A stretch of DNA of 64,000 nt from Clostridium_AD sp050717535 (GCF_050717535.1 NZ_JBOITM010000077.1:22514-86513), one strand, 5' to 3'; positions 55,447-62,697 are shown, numbered from the stretch's first letter. Notes: generated by a model not told the origin, from the letters alone. Numbers and translations are program-made.

Positions 55447-55500
55447 AAATATTATAAAAGTAAACACTTGATTGTATCTGTGTTTACTTTTATAATATTT
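55447..55500. terminator. Very strong bidirectional terminator
   Basis: Perfect 21-bp arms (55447-55467, 55480-55500) between the ABC exporter operon and the convergent cotJ operon. Confidence 0.88.
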
Positions 55501-55520
55501 ATTTGTGTAAATTATATTAA

Positions 55521-56102
55521 TTATTTCATAGTAAATAGATGGGGTTCTTGTAAGTAATCTTGAACAATTCTAAGGCATTCACCAAATCTTTGATAGTGAA
55601 CAACTTCTCTTTCACGAAGAAATTTCAAGGGTTCTATTACATCAGGGTCGTCAGCCATATTAATTAGATATTCATAAGTTGCCCTTGCCTTTTGTTCTGC
55701 AGCTAAGTTTTCAGTAAGATCTACAATTGGATCTCCCTTTGATTGAAGATAAGAAGCATTAAAGGAAACACCAGAAGCACTTATAGGATATACTCCTCTA
55801 CCATGGTCAACGTAATAGCCGGCCATACCACCTTTTTCAATTTCTTCAAGAGTGGCATTTTTCATTAATTGTCTAACCATAGCACCAACCATTTCTAAAT
55901 GAGCCAATTCCTCCGTACCAATATCATTACATGTTGATATTGCTTGAGGTGTAATCATAGAAAAACGCTGACTTAGATATCTTAATGAAGCTCCTAATTC
56001 ACCATCCGGACCTCCGTATTGAGTAATAATAATTTTTGCCATTTCAGGATTTGGAGTTACAATTTTAACTGGATATTGTAAGAACTTATCATATGTCCAC
56101 AT
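55521..56102 (-). CDS. cotJC: Spore coat protein CotJC (manganese catalase family)
   Basis: This 193-residue protein of the di-manganese catalase fold, found in the spore coat, has helices carrying DIGTEELAHLEMVGAMVRQL and LAAEQKARATYEYL, then FLREREVVHYQRFGE with the metal-binding Glu/His. It may protect spores from peroxide. It is the last gene of cotJABC and starts three bases after cotJB. Confidence 0.93.
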   Translation of the reverse strand: MWTYDKFLQYPVKIVTPNPEMAKIIITQYGGPDGELGASLRYLSQRFSMITPQAISTCNDIGTEELAHLEMVGAMVRQLMKNATLEEIEKGGMAGYYVDHGRGVYPISASGVSFNASYLQSKGDPIVDLTENLAAEQKARATYEYLINMADDPDVIEPLKFLREREVVHYQRFGECLRIVQDYLQEPHLFTMK

Positions 56103-56105
56103 AAA

Positions 56106-56384
56106 TTACATGCCCCCCTTTTCAAGTTTGAAATTAGCATCATTTTCCCAAGGCCAAGGATCATTTATCCATTGCCATGGGTAAGGACTCGGAGAGCTGT
56201 GCTCAGACAACATTCCGTAATTCATCTCATAGATTGCCTTTAATCCTTTAGATTCCATTACGTAAAAGTTATAATTTGCTAGAGCTGCTTGATCCATTGG
56301 ATGAGTATTAAGAAATAAAGCAAGGTCCTCTTTTACAAATTCTGTAGCAGTAATTTCTTTCAAAAGATCCATTCTATTCTTCAT
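56106..56384 (-). CDS. cotJB: Spore coat protein CotJB
   Basis: This 92-residue protein has the CotJB pattern: a N-terminal helix LLKEITATEFVKEDLALFLN, THPMDQAALANY and the Trp/Pro-rich tail YPWQWINDPWPWEND. It helps place CotJC in the coat. AAAAGGAGAG precedes the ATG, overlapping the end of cotJA. Confidence 0.9.
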   Translation of the reverse strand: MKNRMDLLKEITATEFVKEDLALFLNTHPMDQAALANYNFYVMESKGLKAIYEMNYGMLSEHSSPSPYPWQWINDPWPWENDANFKLEKGGM

Positions 56385-56631
56385 AAGTTCTCTCCTTTTT
56401 ACTTGCTTTTAATGGACGTTGTGTTTTGTCTTCTCCTACATATGGACTATAAAGCTCTGGAAAAACAGTTCCTCTTTTAAGGGCTTCAATAGGCGAGAAA
56501 AGTGTGCAAAGGTTCTGGTAGGGTACGTATGCAGCGGCTAGTCTTACGTTTTTTATTACACTCTCTTGCGGGATACAGTTATTCATCGTTGAAATTTTAG
56601 TTACATTTTTTCTAGTTTCATTCTGTTCCAA
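56374..56631 (-). CDS. cotJA: Spore coat-associated protein CotJA
   Basis: This 85-residue protein has the CotJA core VRLAAAYVPYQNLCTLFSPI EALKRGTVFPELYSPY (two blocks). The start is TTG with GGAGGATC upstream. As first gene of cotJABC it should have a mother-cell promoter just upstream, but I could not fix the boxes by eye. Confidence 0.85.
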   Translation of the reverse strand: MEQNETRKNVTKISTMNNCIPQESVIKNVRLAAAYVPYQNLCTLFSPIEALKRGTVFPELYSPYVGEDKTQRPLKASKKERTYEE

Positions 56632-56639
56632 GTTGATCC

Positions 56640-57000
56640 TCCATATAATATTGTTAAGTACATAATATTATATTCAAAAGATTCAAATAGTGATTAAAAT
56701 TTTTTTATTGGAAATACAAATCATGCAATTTCTTAACAAATATTCATTAAATGTTTAGCTTTCAAAAAAACACTATAATAAGTCTCTCCCTCTTTTTGAA
56801 TATAAAGCTCTATAATTTTTTGACGCACTTTCATATTCTTCTAATATGTTATTAAGTACTAATTCATATAAATTACTATTATAAACACAAACAAGACCAT
56901 TCAATATAATAAAAGTTATATTGAATGGTTTTGTTTTTACTTTAAATCATGCTTTTTTACTTATTTTATATGCATTTTTTAAAATTATATGGTATACTTG
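56640..57000. other. Spacer with a lone terminator and a possible gene relic
   Basis: An intrinsic terminator facing right (arms 56896-56908 and 56917-56929, then TTTGTTTTT) has no gene before it on that strand. On the minus strand about 50 codons without stop (ending NYRALYSKRGRDLL at about 56775) look protein-like but lack a start. This may be a decayed gene end or an unannotated small RNA. Confidence 0.4.
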
Positions 57001-57066
57001 TATTGTAAACATTAAGTATACAAGCATAAACGCACTGAATTCAAGTGTATACGTATGTTTACAATA
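57001..57066. repeat. Large interrupted inverted repeat upstream of the RHH gene
   Basis: Perfect 12-bp outer arms TATTGTAAACAT (57001-57012) and ATGTTTACAATA (57055-57066) enclose GTATAC inner arms (57016-57021, 57047-57052). A third GTATACTTG lies at 56992-57000. The repeated half sites suggest an operator or a partition-like site for the ribbon-helix-helix protein encoded next. Confidence 0.6.
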
Positions 57067-57271
57067 ATAATTGTTTCATTTTATTTTAAACATTTTTTAA
57101 TTATTTATATAAAAATATGATTAAGACTAAATATACTAGCAATTATAGTGTTTTGAAATATTTTAAACAGACCGTAGTTAGTTCATAAGTTAAAATGCAA
57201 TTTATTTATGATAGAGGCTGAATTTAACCTATAAACCCACCCAAATACTAGTATCAGAGAGGAAGTTAACA

Positions 57272-58159
57272 ATGGATGCAATATTAAGTGTAAGAATAAG
57301 TGATGAATTAAAGCAAAAATTTAATGAACTCGCTCAGAGTGAAGGAATAAACAATAAGGAACTCATGGAACAAGTAGTTAAATACTATGAATTGAATAGA
57401 GCCAGAGAAGAAGACAGTAATATGTCCGAGGATATAAAAGAGTTGCAGACAATAACCAGTAGAATGGCTGATATTTATATAAACATAGTAGAAAGAAATA
57501 ATATTAAAGCCTTAGAGGTAAAAAACATTCATAGAAATGAGCTAATAGATAGTAATAAGGAAACTGAAAAACTAAAAGAGGAAGTTATATTAATTAAAGA
57601 AGAAAATAAGAAAATAATAACACTAGAAAAAGAGCAATCAGATACAAAACGTATAATTAAAGAACTACAAGAAAATATTAAGAACTTGAAGAGTTTTAAT
57701 AATATGCAAGAAGAAAAAATAATAAAGCTAACAGATAGCAATGAAAAATACATTAAATATAAAGATGAGATTATAAAACTTAAAACAGAACAAGATAAAT
57801 CTACAAATGAGAATATGCAGTTGAAAAATGATTTATTAAATAAAAAAGATGAAGCAGATAAATTAGTAAAACAAATCCAGGAATCAAATCAAATAAACAA
57901 AAACAAAATTGAGGAACTTGAAATCAAATCCAAGCAAGATATTGAAATGCAAAGGGAACGAACAACTTTCCAAATGGACAAAGAAGTTTTAAAATTAAAG
58001 GAGCAGCAACAATTTAAACTACAGGAATTACAAGAAAGTTTTAATGAAAGAATTACTAATTTATTAAAAGAAAAAGAGGAGGCAGCGGAGAAATTCAAAA
58101 ATATGATTCTTGAAATGGAGAAAAAAGATACTGAAGCTATTGTGATTGATAAAAAATAA
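57272..58159 (+). CDS. Ribbon-helix-helix DNA-binding protein with long coiled coil
   Basis: Residues 1-43 form a CopG/Arc-like ribbon-helix-helix (LSVRISDELKQKFNELAQSE, NNKELMEQVVKYYE). Residues 60-290 are a nearly unbroken Glu/Lys coiled coil (for example IKEENKKI, KLKEQQQFKLQELQ). The layout recalls KfrA-like or nucleoid-organising proteins of plasmids and mobile elements, but the sequence is not clearly either. Length 295. GAGAGGAAG precedes the ATG. It sits between a repeated palindromic site and the recombinase of the cassette array and may bind that site. Confidence 0.6.
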   Translation: MDAILSVRISDELKQKFNELAQSEGINNKELMEQVVKYYELNRAREEDSNMSEDIKELQTITSRMADIYINIVERNNIKALEVKNIHRNELIDSNKETEKLKEEVILIKEENKKIITLEKEQSDTKRIIKELQENIKNLKSFNNMQEEKIIKLTDSNEKYIKYKDEIIKLKTEQDKSTNENMQLKNDLLNKKDEADKLVKQIQESNQINKNKIEELEIKSKQDIEMQRERTTFQMDKEVLKLKEQQQFKLQELQESFNERITNLLKEKEEAAEKFKNMILEMEKKDTEAIVIDKK

Positions 58160-58202
58160 AATTCAGTTTTAGCTTTTAATTAGTATATAGTTTAAAACAG
58201 AT

Positions 58203-58239
58203 GCAACCTAATTTAACGAAAGTTAAGTTAGGTTGCTTT
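58203..58239 (+). terminator. Terminator of the coiled-coil gene
   Basis: A long stem (gcaacctaa..ttaac/gttaa..ttaggttgc) capped by a GAAA tetraloop separates the coiled-coil gene from the recombinase. Confidence 0.85.
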
Positions 58240-58311
58240 CCATATATATTCGTATTAAATTAATAATGTAATAAATAACATTAATTAATACGTTTAAAGT
58301 AAAATTTATGG

Positions 58312-58367
58312 TATAATATGGTTAGTTTATGGTAATGAATATCATAAGAACGTTTGTTCTTATGATA
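58312..58367 (+). promoter_or_regulatory. Recombinase promoter with LexA-like SOS box
   Basis: TATAAT (58312-58317) is followed by a 28-bp palindrome (58340-58367) with perfect 12-bp arms around GTTT. Its core GAACGTTTGTTC (58348-58359) fits the Firmicutes LexA site GAAC-N4-GTTC. It lies between promoter and ribosome site, where a repressor would block transcription. This implies SOS control, as known for integron integrases in Proteobacteria. The same palindrome would also form an mRNA hairpin. Confidence 0.6.
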
Positions 58368-58385
58368 AGGAAAGAGGTTATTACC

Positions 58386-59015
58386 ATGAGCGTAAATATA
58401 TCAAAACGCGAAAATGAACTAGTTATAAGTGCTATAAAATTTTTGTGCAATGAGGTATTAAGACAAAATATAATTATAGAATTATTGTCTAGACCAAAGA
58501 AAGAATATAAATTACCAAATGTTTTAAGCTTTCAAGACGTAACAAAAATATTAGTTGCACTAAAGAATGAAAAGCAGAAAACAATCTTATTTCTAATATA
58601 TTCAGCAGGATTACGAGTTGGAGAAGGTATAAAACTAAAGTCTCAGGATATAGACATCCAAAGGATGATTATTCATGTTGTACAAGGAAAAGGTAAAAAA
58701 GACCGATACACAATTCTATCAGAAATTGCACTTGAACAGCTTAGAAAGTATTATAAACTATATAAACCTGAAATATGGCTGTTCCCAGGGCAAAATAATA
58801 AGGAATACATTACTGAAAGAAAAGTTCGGAGAATATTTCAACATGCTTGTATTGCTGCTAGAATAACCAAGAAAGCAACGGCACACACACTTCGACACTC
58901 GTTTGAAACTCACTTACTTGAATGTGGAATAGATTTAAGATATATCCAAGAGTTACTAGGACATTCAAGCTCTAAGACCACTGAAATTTACACACATGTT
59001 ACACAAAAAACATAA
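58386..59015 (+). CDS. Short tyrosine recombinase (Xer-like, possible array integrase)
   Basis: This 209-residue phage-integrase-family enzyme has the full catalytic set: R77 (SAGLRVGE), K102 (QGKGKKDR), H167 and R170 (AHTLRHSF), H193 (ELLGHSSS) and Y202 (IYTHV). It lacks the extra segment between the Lys motif and the HxxR box that marks IntI. It also has only about 35 residues before the catalytic domain, against about 100 in Xer/IntI. No remnant of the missing part is visible upstream, and AAAGAGG serves the ATG at 58386, so the short form seems real. It ends 73 bases before the first attC-like site and points into the array. Confidence 0.8.
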   Translation: MSVNISKRENELVISAIKFLCNEVLRQNIIIELLSRPKKEYKLPNVLSFQDVTKILVALKNEKQKTILFLIYSAGLRVGEGIKLKSQDIDIQRMIIHVVQGKGKKDRYTILSEIALEQLRKYYKLYKPEIWLFPGQNNKEYITERKVRRIFQHACIAARITKKATAHTLRHSFETHLLECGIDLRYIQELLGHSSSKTTEIYTHVTQKT

Positions 59016-59088
59016 GTAATATACAAAGTCCACTTGATAAACTAACAAAGAAGTGATGAAATAAGTGTGGTAATACATTCAGCTAGAG

Positions 59089-59172
59089 GTATAATACCCG
59101 ACACAGACGTCGGGTATCCGTCTATATTTTAGGGATATCCAGACATTTATGTCGGGGTTACTAACGTTATAC
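59089..59172 (+). other. attC-like site 1 (attI candidate)
   Basis: The head GTATAAT (59089-59095) pairs with the tail GTTATAC (59166-59172), and cccgaca (59097-59103) pairs with tgtcggg (59150-59156). Uniquely, it also has an alternative 9-bp hairpin (59094-59102 with 59109-59117). As the first site after the recombinase it may be the primary insertion site. The crossover is expected between G59166 and T59167. Confidence 0.6.
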
Positions 59173-60161
59173 GGAATTTAGAACAAACATGTAATTGCTC
59201 ATAAGTTAGTGGGTTTGACATAATTGAGACGTAGTCGTCGAAAATGACGAATTAAAGTAGTTAAGGAGAATTAGTATGTATAAAGAAGGAAATGAATCTT
59301 GGAGAATAGTAGAATCAAGTGATTTGTCGGTAAATTTTGCTCTTTTTACTGGTTGTCTATATGGATTGATAGATGATGTTGATGGGATGAGTAATAATAA
59401 ACTTTGGCCTCCTAAATGTGAGATTAATAATTTAACTGAATCGTTATCTTTACTAAAAGAACAATGGAATGAATGGTTTAATTCTATGATTAATGATAAG
59501 GGAAAAAAAGTTATTTTAAAACAGGAGTTTGATTTAATAAATAATATGTTCAATCCACCTAATTTCCCTGAATTTCCTTATTGCGAATTAAGAAAATACT
59601 GTAAAAATTCATGGCAACTTTTTATACAATGGTGGGAAATGGTTGGTGGAGGCAAAAATGCACTTTCATATCTTGAAGGACTTGGTAATGAAAGAATCTA
59701 TAAATATATTAATGAGTTTGAAAATATAGTGCAAAGGAAAGTCAAACCATTTAACTTATATATAGATTTAGTATATACAGGCACATCTCAGATTATAGAA
59801 GTGAACAGCGAATATATCATTATGGTTCCAGTTAGACCTTTATATTTTGATAAAGATTGGTGGATGAATAAGTTAGAACAGATAGGCTAAATAGTAATAA
59901 ATGAATAAAATTGATACATAATATTCATATTGTATGTAATAACTCTAAAGATAACTGGAGTGGGGATTGCTCAAAAGGTGGTGATTAAACTCCGTATAAC
60001 AAAATGTTGCCGTCCGCCTTGGCTGGTGGACTATTTTTATATAACATTATGTAAATTTATTACTTGTATTTATATGTAGTTATAAGTTAACTCATCGCCA
60101 AGGCACATTTCTTCTCCAAGCGCGTGGCGCTAAGGTTCAGAAACGTCGGCAACACGGAACG
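59167..60161 (+). mobile_element. Cassette 1
   Basis: It begins TTATACGGA and closes with site 2, whose head is TCCGTATAAC, the exact complement. It carries one unknown gene. Its first 41 bases recur with three changes at the start of cassette 5. Confidence 0.75.
59276..59890 (+). CDS. Cassette 1 protein of unknown function
   Basis: This 204-residue soluble protein starts MYKEGNESWRIVESSDLSVN. It is rich in Trp (FIQWWEMVGGGKNALSYLEG, LYFDKDWWMNKLEQIG) and has no signal peptide. AAGGAGAAT precedes the ATG, 109 bases from the cassette edge. The family is not recognised. The Trp-rich acidic character is common among immunity- or defence-type small proteins, but that is speculation. Confidence 0.65.
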   Translation: MYKEGNESWRIVESSDLSVNFALFTGCLYGLIDDVDGMSNNKLWPPKCEINNLTESLSLLKEQWNEWFNSMINDKGKKVILKQEFDLINNMFNPPNFPEFPYCELRKYCKNSWQLFIQWWEMVGGGKNALSYLEGLGNERIYKYINEFENIVQRKVKPFNLYIDLVYTGTSQIIEVNSEYIIMVPVRPLYFDKDWWMNKLEQIG

Positions 60162-60167
60162 TTAGAT
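59994..60167 (+). other. attC-like site 2
   Basis: The head GTATAAC (59994-60000) and tail GTTAGAT (60161-60167) frame gttgccg/cggcaac inner arms and cgccttggc/gccaaggc pairing. Its 174 bases make it the longest site. The middle resembles that of site 4. Confidence 0.7.
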
Positions 60168-61390
60168 GAAATCCCGTATAAATGAGTGCTGATTCAAAGT
60201 TATCGTTTGAAAAATATTTAGCTCGAATTTGTAAGTTAATACGAACGTAGAAAATTAATATTTTTGCGGAGCGCAACTTTGAATTGGCAAAAAGCAAACA
60301 TTAGGTGATAAAAGTCAAAGCGTCCATCCGTCAAAATTTAATATAAACTTCAAAACATGAGGTTAAGAAATCATTACAGACAAAAAAATCATAGTACAAT
60401 TTACGATGATGACATTTTGCATAGCCTATCTTGTGTCAGGTACTTTGATTGCTCTTGGGCAATTCGGATATTCGGTTCACAATTGGGTTCACTCGTTACA
60501 GCAATTCGGGATGAATATTCCTTTTGCAATCTATATTTTGTCGCCCGCTATTGCTTCATATATCGTTCTGAAGAAAAATAACAAAATAGCAGGTTTTAAG
60601 GAATGGTTGAAAACTGTTTTTTACGCCAAAAATAACATATGCATTTATTTGTTCGTTGTTGCAGGGCTTGCACTGTATTTTTGATACATATTGCAGTTTC
60701 AGGCCGCACGGAAATGGTGCTTCCATTTTATACGTTTTTACTTTTCCTGCCTGGTAATCTTATTATCGGTGGCTTGGAGGAAGCTGGCTGGATGTACATA
60801 TTGCAGCCTGGGCTTGACAAAAAAATATGGCTTTGCTTTATCTTCTGTCTTTGTTGGAATCATTTGGATTTTATGGCATATCCCTCTCTTCTTCATTCCG
60901 GGTACGAATCACGGAGAGGGACTCATTAACTTTTGGATGTTTGCAGTTCAGCTCATGGCGTTTCGGTTTTTCAACGGGGCAATCTACAAAATATCAGGCA
61001 AAGGCCGTGTGTTTATGTGCGTATTATTCCACACCATGTTCAATGCGGCATCTCCAATCTTTGGCACCATGACTATGACTTGGGCGGGAACTATTGCCGC
61101 AAATGCTGTGATTGTTCTTGTTTCAATTGTAACCGTTGTGATATACGACAAAAAGAGCAGGCGAATAGTATAAGCATAGTATGAAGTAAATTAATTCGTA
61201 ATCTTTATAAAATCTGTATTAAATATACCTTAAATTTAAGACTTTATTCAATAAGAGGGTTTTTGTTAGTGGAAATTTGGAGTGTAGCGCCTACGGACTT
61301 CATCTAACAAAATATTCCCGTTCGCTACGCACATTAGCCAGCCTAAGATAGGAGCTATCTAAGGCTGACTAATGTCGGGAGTAAGAAACG
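60162..61390 (+). mobile_element. Cassette 2
   Basis: It begins TTAGATGAA and closes with site 3, whose head reads TTCATCTAAC. It carries a frameshifted CPBP protease gene of visibly higher GC than the surrounding DNA. The 205 bases before the gene hold no other frame. Confidence 0.75.
60373..61173 (+). pseudogene. CPBP intramembrane protease, two frameshifts
   Basis: Three overlapping frames join into one CPBP (CAAX protease/bacteriocin-processing) membrane protein: AYLVSGTLIALGQFGYSVHN up to VVAGLALYF, then LIHIAVSGRTEMVLPF to the active-site GGLEEAGWMYILQPGLDKK, then YGFALSSVFVGIIWILWHIP and a second active-site block FLFHTMFN-like (VLFHTMFNAAS). The frame changes fall in a T5 run (60678-60682) and an A7 run (60819-60825), so they could be real decay or read errors. 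The start may be ATT at 60373. Base composition is richer in G+C than neighbours, suggesting transfer. Confidence 0.75.
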
Positions 61391-61396
61391 TTAGCT
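61302..61396 (+). other. attC-like site 3
   Basis: The head ATCTAAC (61302-61308) and tail GTTAGCT (61390-61396) frame attcccg/gtcggga inner arms. The 30-base core hairpin (61339-61368) is the same as in site 5 at 29 of 30 positions. Confidence 0.75.
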
Positions 61397-61433
61397 GACA
61401 GCTTCAATTAGATTTAAATTCAAAAATGATTTA

Positions 61434-61820
61434 TTATTTCTTAAGGTAAATAAAAGGAATATCAACATCTATTACAGCATGAAGTGATTTTAATAAATCC
61501 AGACCTATTAATCCATTTATTTCACCAGAAGGGTCAATATTTCCAAAATCCATTTTAATATCCTGAAAAATAACACTACCGATTTCAATTTCATCAATTG
61601 TTTTATAAAAATACCTCATTTTTGCTCCGCCTGCTCCACGGGTAACAGCGTTTTTATCAGTTGAACTGACTTTTATACCAATTTCATGTACTGCTTTTGA
61701 TGATAAAATAGATTCTACCGCTCCTGTATCAATGACAACATTATTTATTATTTTAGTGTTACCGTTATAGTGAATTTTAACTGAAGTACATATTAATCCA
61801 TCATAAAAATATATGTCCAT
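61434..61820 (-). CDS. Retropepsin-like aspartic protease
   Basis: This 128-residue single-domain aspartic protease would act as a dimer. The active-site block is NVVIDTGAVESILS (D31-T32-G33), followed by GAGGAKMRYFYKT (flap-like) and EINGLIGLDLLKSL, the second family block. There is no signal peptide. ACAGGAGAATG precedes the ATG, one base after the stop of the 83-residue gene, so the two are coupled. The target is probably its partner or a cell protein; unknown. Confidence 0.8.
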   Translation of the reverse strand: MDIYFYDGLICTSVKIHYNGNTKIINNVVIDTGAVESILSSKAVHEIGIKVSSTDKNAVTRGAGGAKMRYFYKTIDEIEIGSVIFQDIKMDFGNIDPSGEINGLIGLDLLKSLHAVIDVDIPFIYLKK

Positions 61821-61821
61821 A

Positions 61822-62073
61822 TTACATTCTCCTGTTTCTATAAGAGAAAAATATGTTTCTTATTTCGCTATATATTTCTTCTTTACTGGTGTGATAAACT
61901 AGCTCCTTATCCGTGCAGTTGACAAGCTCATCGGTAGCTTCATCATCAGAAGTGAAATTTTTTATTACTTCCATTTCATCTATATATTCTTTGTTTTCAG
62001 CTTCATGGGAGTTTAGTATTAATAGTTTCACCCATTGGTTCGGATATATATCCCTTATTTTGTTCCATTTCAT
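61822..62073 (-). CDS. Partner of the retropepsin-like protein
   Basis: This 83-residue acidic protein starts MKWNKIRDIYPNQWVKLLIL and continues with long Glu/Asp-rich helices (EMEVIKNFTSDDEATDELVN). AAAGGAGC precedes the ATG. It is tightly coupled to the protease gene. This type of pair (small acidic protein plus retropepsin) may be a modulator/protease unit. Function unknown. Confidence 0.65.
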   Translation of the reverse strand: MKWNKIRDIYPNQWVKLLILNSHEAENKEYIDEMEVIKNFTSDDEATDELVNCTDKELVYHTSKEEIYSEIRNIFFSYRNRRM

Positions 62074-62197
62074 TTTACATTGCTCCTTTGAGTATATTAA
62101 CTATAGTTTATCATAAAATTGTTTAATCAAATACTAAAATAAATTTAATTGGACAGGAAAACTAAAAAAAATTTAAGGAATATGAAATCTAGTCGTC

Positions 62198-62309
62198 AGC
62201 TAACAAAAATCTCCCGTTCGTTTTGGCATGAAAAGACTTCCAAAACACATTCTTTCGCCAAGTGCGGTCGCGATAGGCCCAAGAACGTTGGGAGTTAGAA
62301 ACGTTAAGT
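62198..62309 (+). other. attC-like site 4
   Basis: The head AGCTAAC (62198-62204) and tail GTTAAGT (62303-62309) frame ctcccg/gttgggag inner arms. Its right half (cacattctttcgccaag...) aligns with that of site 2. Confidence 0.7.
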
Positions 62310-62691
62310 GAAATTGGTAGCAGAACCATGCGTCATCTGGGGCAAGAAAAGGAGTATAAGCATGAATGAATGGGAATTAGAAGATGTTGAGACAGTGAAT
62401 AAATCAAATCCGAGTAATTTCTTTATACCTGATGAAAAAGAAAGAAAATCTCAGAAAAAAGGAGATTTGGTAAGGTTACATTTTATACTAACTAAACCAA
62501 AAGAAAATGAACCGAGAGCAGAAAGAATGTGGGTTAAGATAACAAATAGAGGGTTGTTTGGTAATAAATAACTTGATCTAGCTCCACGGGGCGAACAACT
62601 TCACTTAACAAAGTACTCCCGTTCGCTTCGCACATTTTTCAGCCTAAGATAAGAGCTATCTAAGGCTGAAAAACGTCGGGAGTAAGAAACG
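62304..62691 (+). mobile_element. Cassette 4
   Basis: It begins TTAAGTGAA and closes with site 5, whose head reads TTCACTTAAC. It is short (388 bases) and carries one truncated gene. Confidence 0.75.
62362..62571 (+). CDS. DUF2314-like protein, probably truncated
   Basis: This 69-residue protein starts MNEWELEDVETVNKSNPSNF and has KKGDLVRLHFIL and PRAERMWVKIT, the recognisable core of DUF2314-type proteins. The usual continuation with a second GD-rich half is missing, as the frame stops after GLFGNK. AAGGAG places the start at 62362 rather than the longer frame. It is likely a truncated cassette gene. Confidence 0.6.
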   Translation: MNEWELEDVETVNKSNPSNFFIPDEKERKSQKKGDLVRLHFILTKPKENEPRAERMWVKITNRGLFGNK

Positions 62692-62697
62692 TTATAC
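62603..62697 (+). other. attC-like site 5
   Basis: The head ACTTAAC (62603-62609) and tail GTTATAC (62691-62697) frame actcccg/cgggagt inner arms and the same core hairpin as site 3 (62640-62669). Its tail repeats that of site 1. Confidence 0.75.

Larger units (their letters stand above)
61391..62303 (+). mobile_element. Cassette 3, genes inverted
   Basis: It begins TTAGCTGAC and closes with site 4, whose head reads GTCAGCTAAC. Both of its genes are on the minus strand, opposite to the array direction, so they need their own promoter. Confidence 0.75.
59089..62697 (+). mobile_element. Integron-like gene-cassette array with five attC-like sites
   Basis: Five imperfect-palindrome sites divide this region into four complete cassettes and a fifth that runs on. 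Every site ends in GTT followed by a variable tail, preceded by a conserved gtcggg.gta.gaaAC-type block, and the four internal sites begin with a variable head plus AACAAA and (C)TCCCGTTCG-type DNA. The variable tail at each cassette start is the reverse complement of the head of the site closing that cassette (ten bases, four of four). That is the hallmark of integron cassettes. Strength: sequence pattern seen directly; mobility is inferred. Confidence 0.8.

Noticed and set aside
56775..56950. A 50-codon minus-strand open stretch upstream of cotJABC
   Set aside because: It has no plausible start codon or ribosome site and runs through a terminator hairpin. It was kept only as a possible relic.
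58329..58385. A longer recombinase starting at ATG 58329
   Set aside because: It would place the palindrome inside the coding region and has no ribosome site, whereas AAAGAGG serves the ATG at 58386.
60322..60345. aaacattaggtg as a degenerate attC tail inside cassette 2
   Set aside because: The G of the GTT core is missing and no matching head lies upstream, so it is too weak to call.
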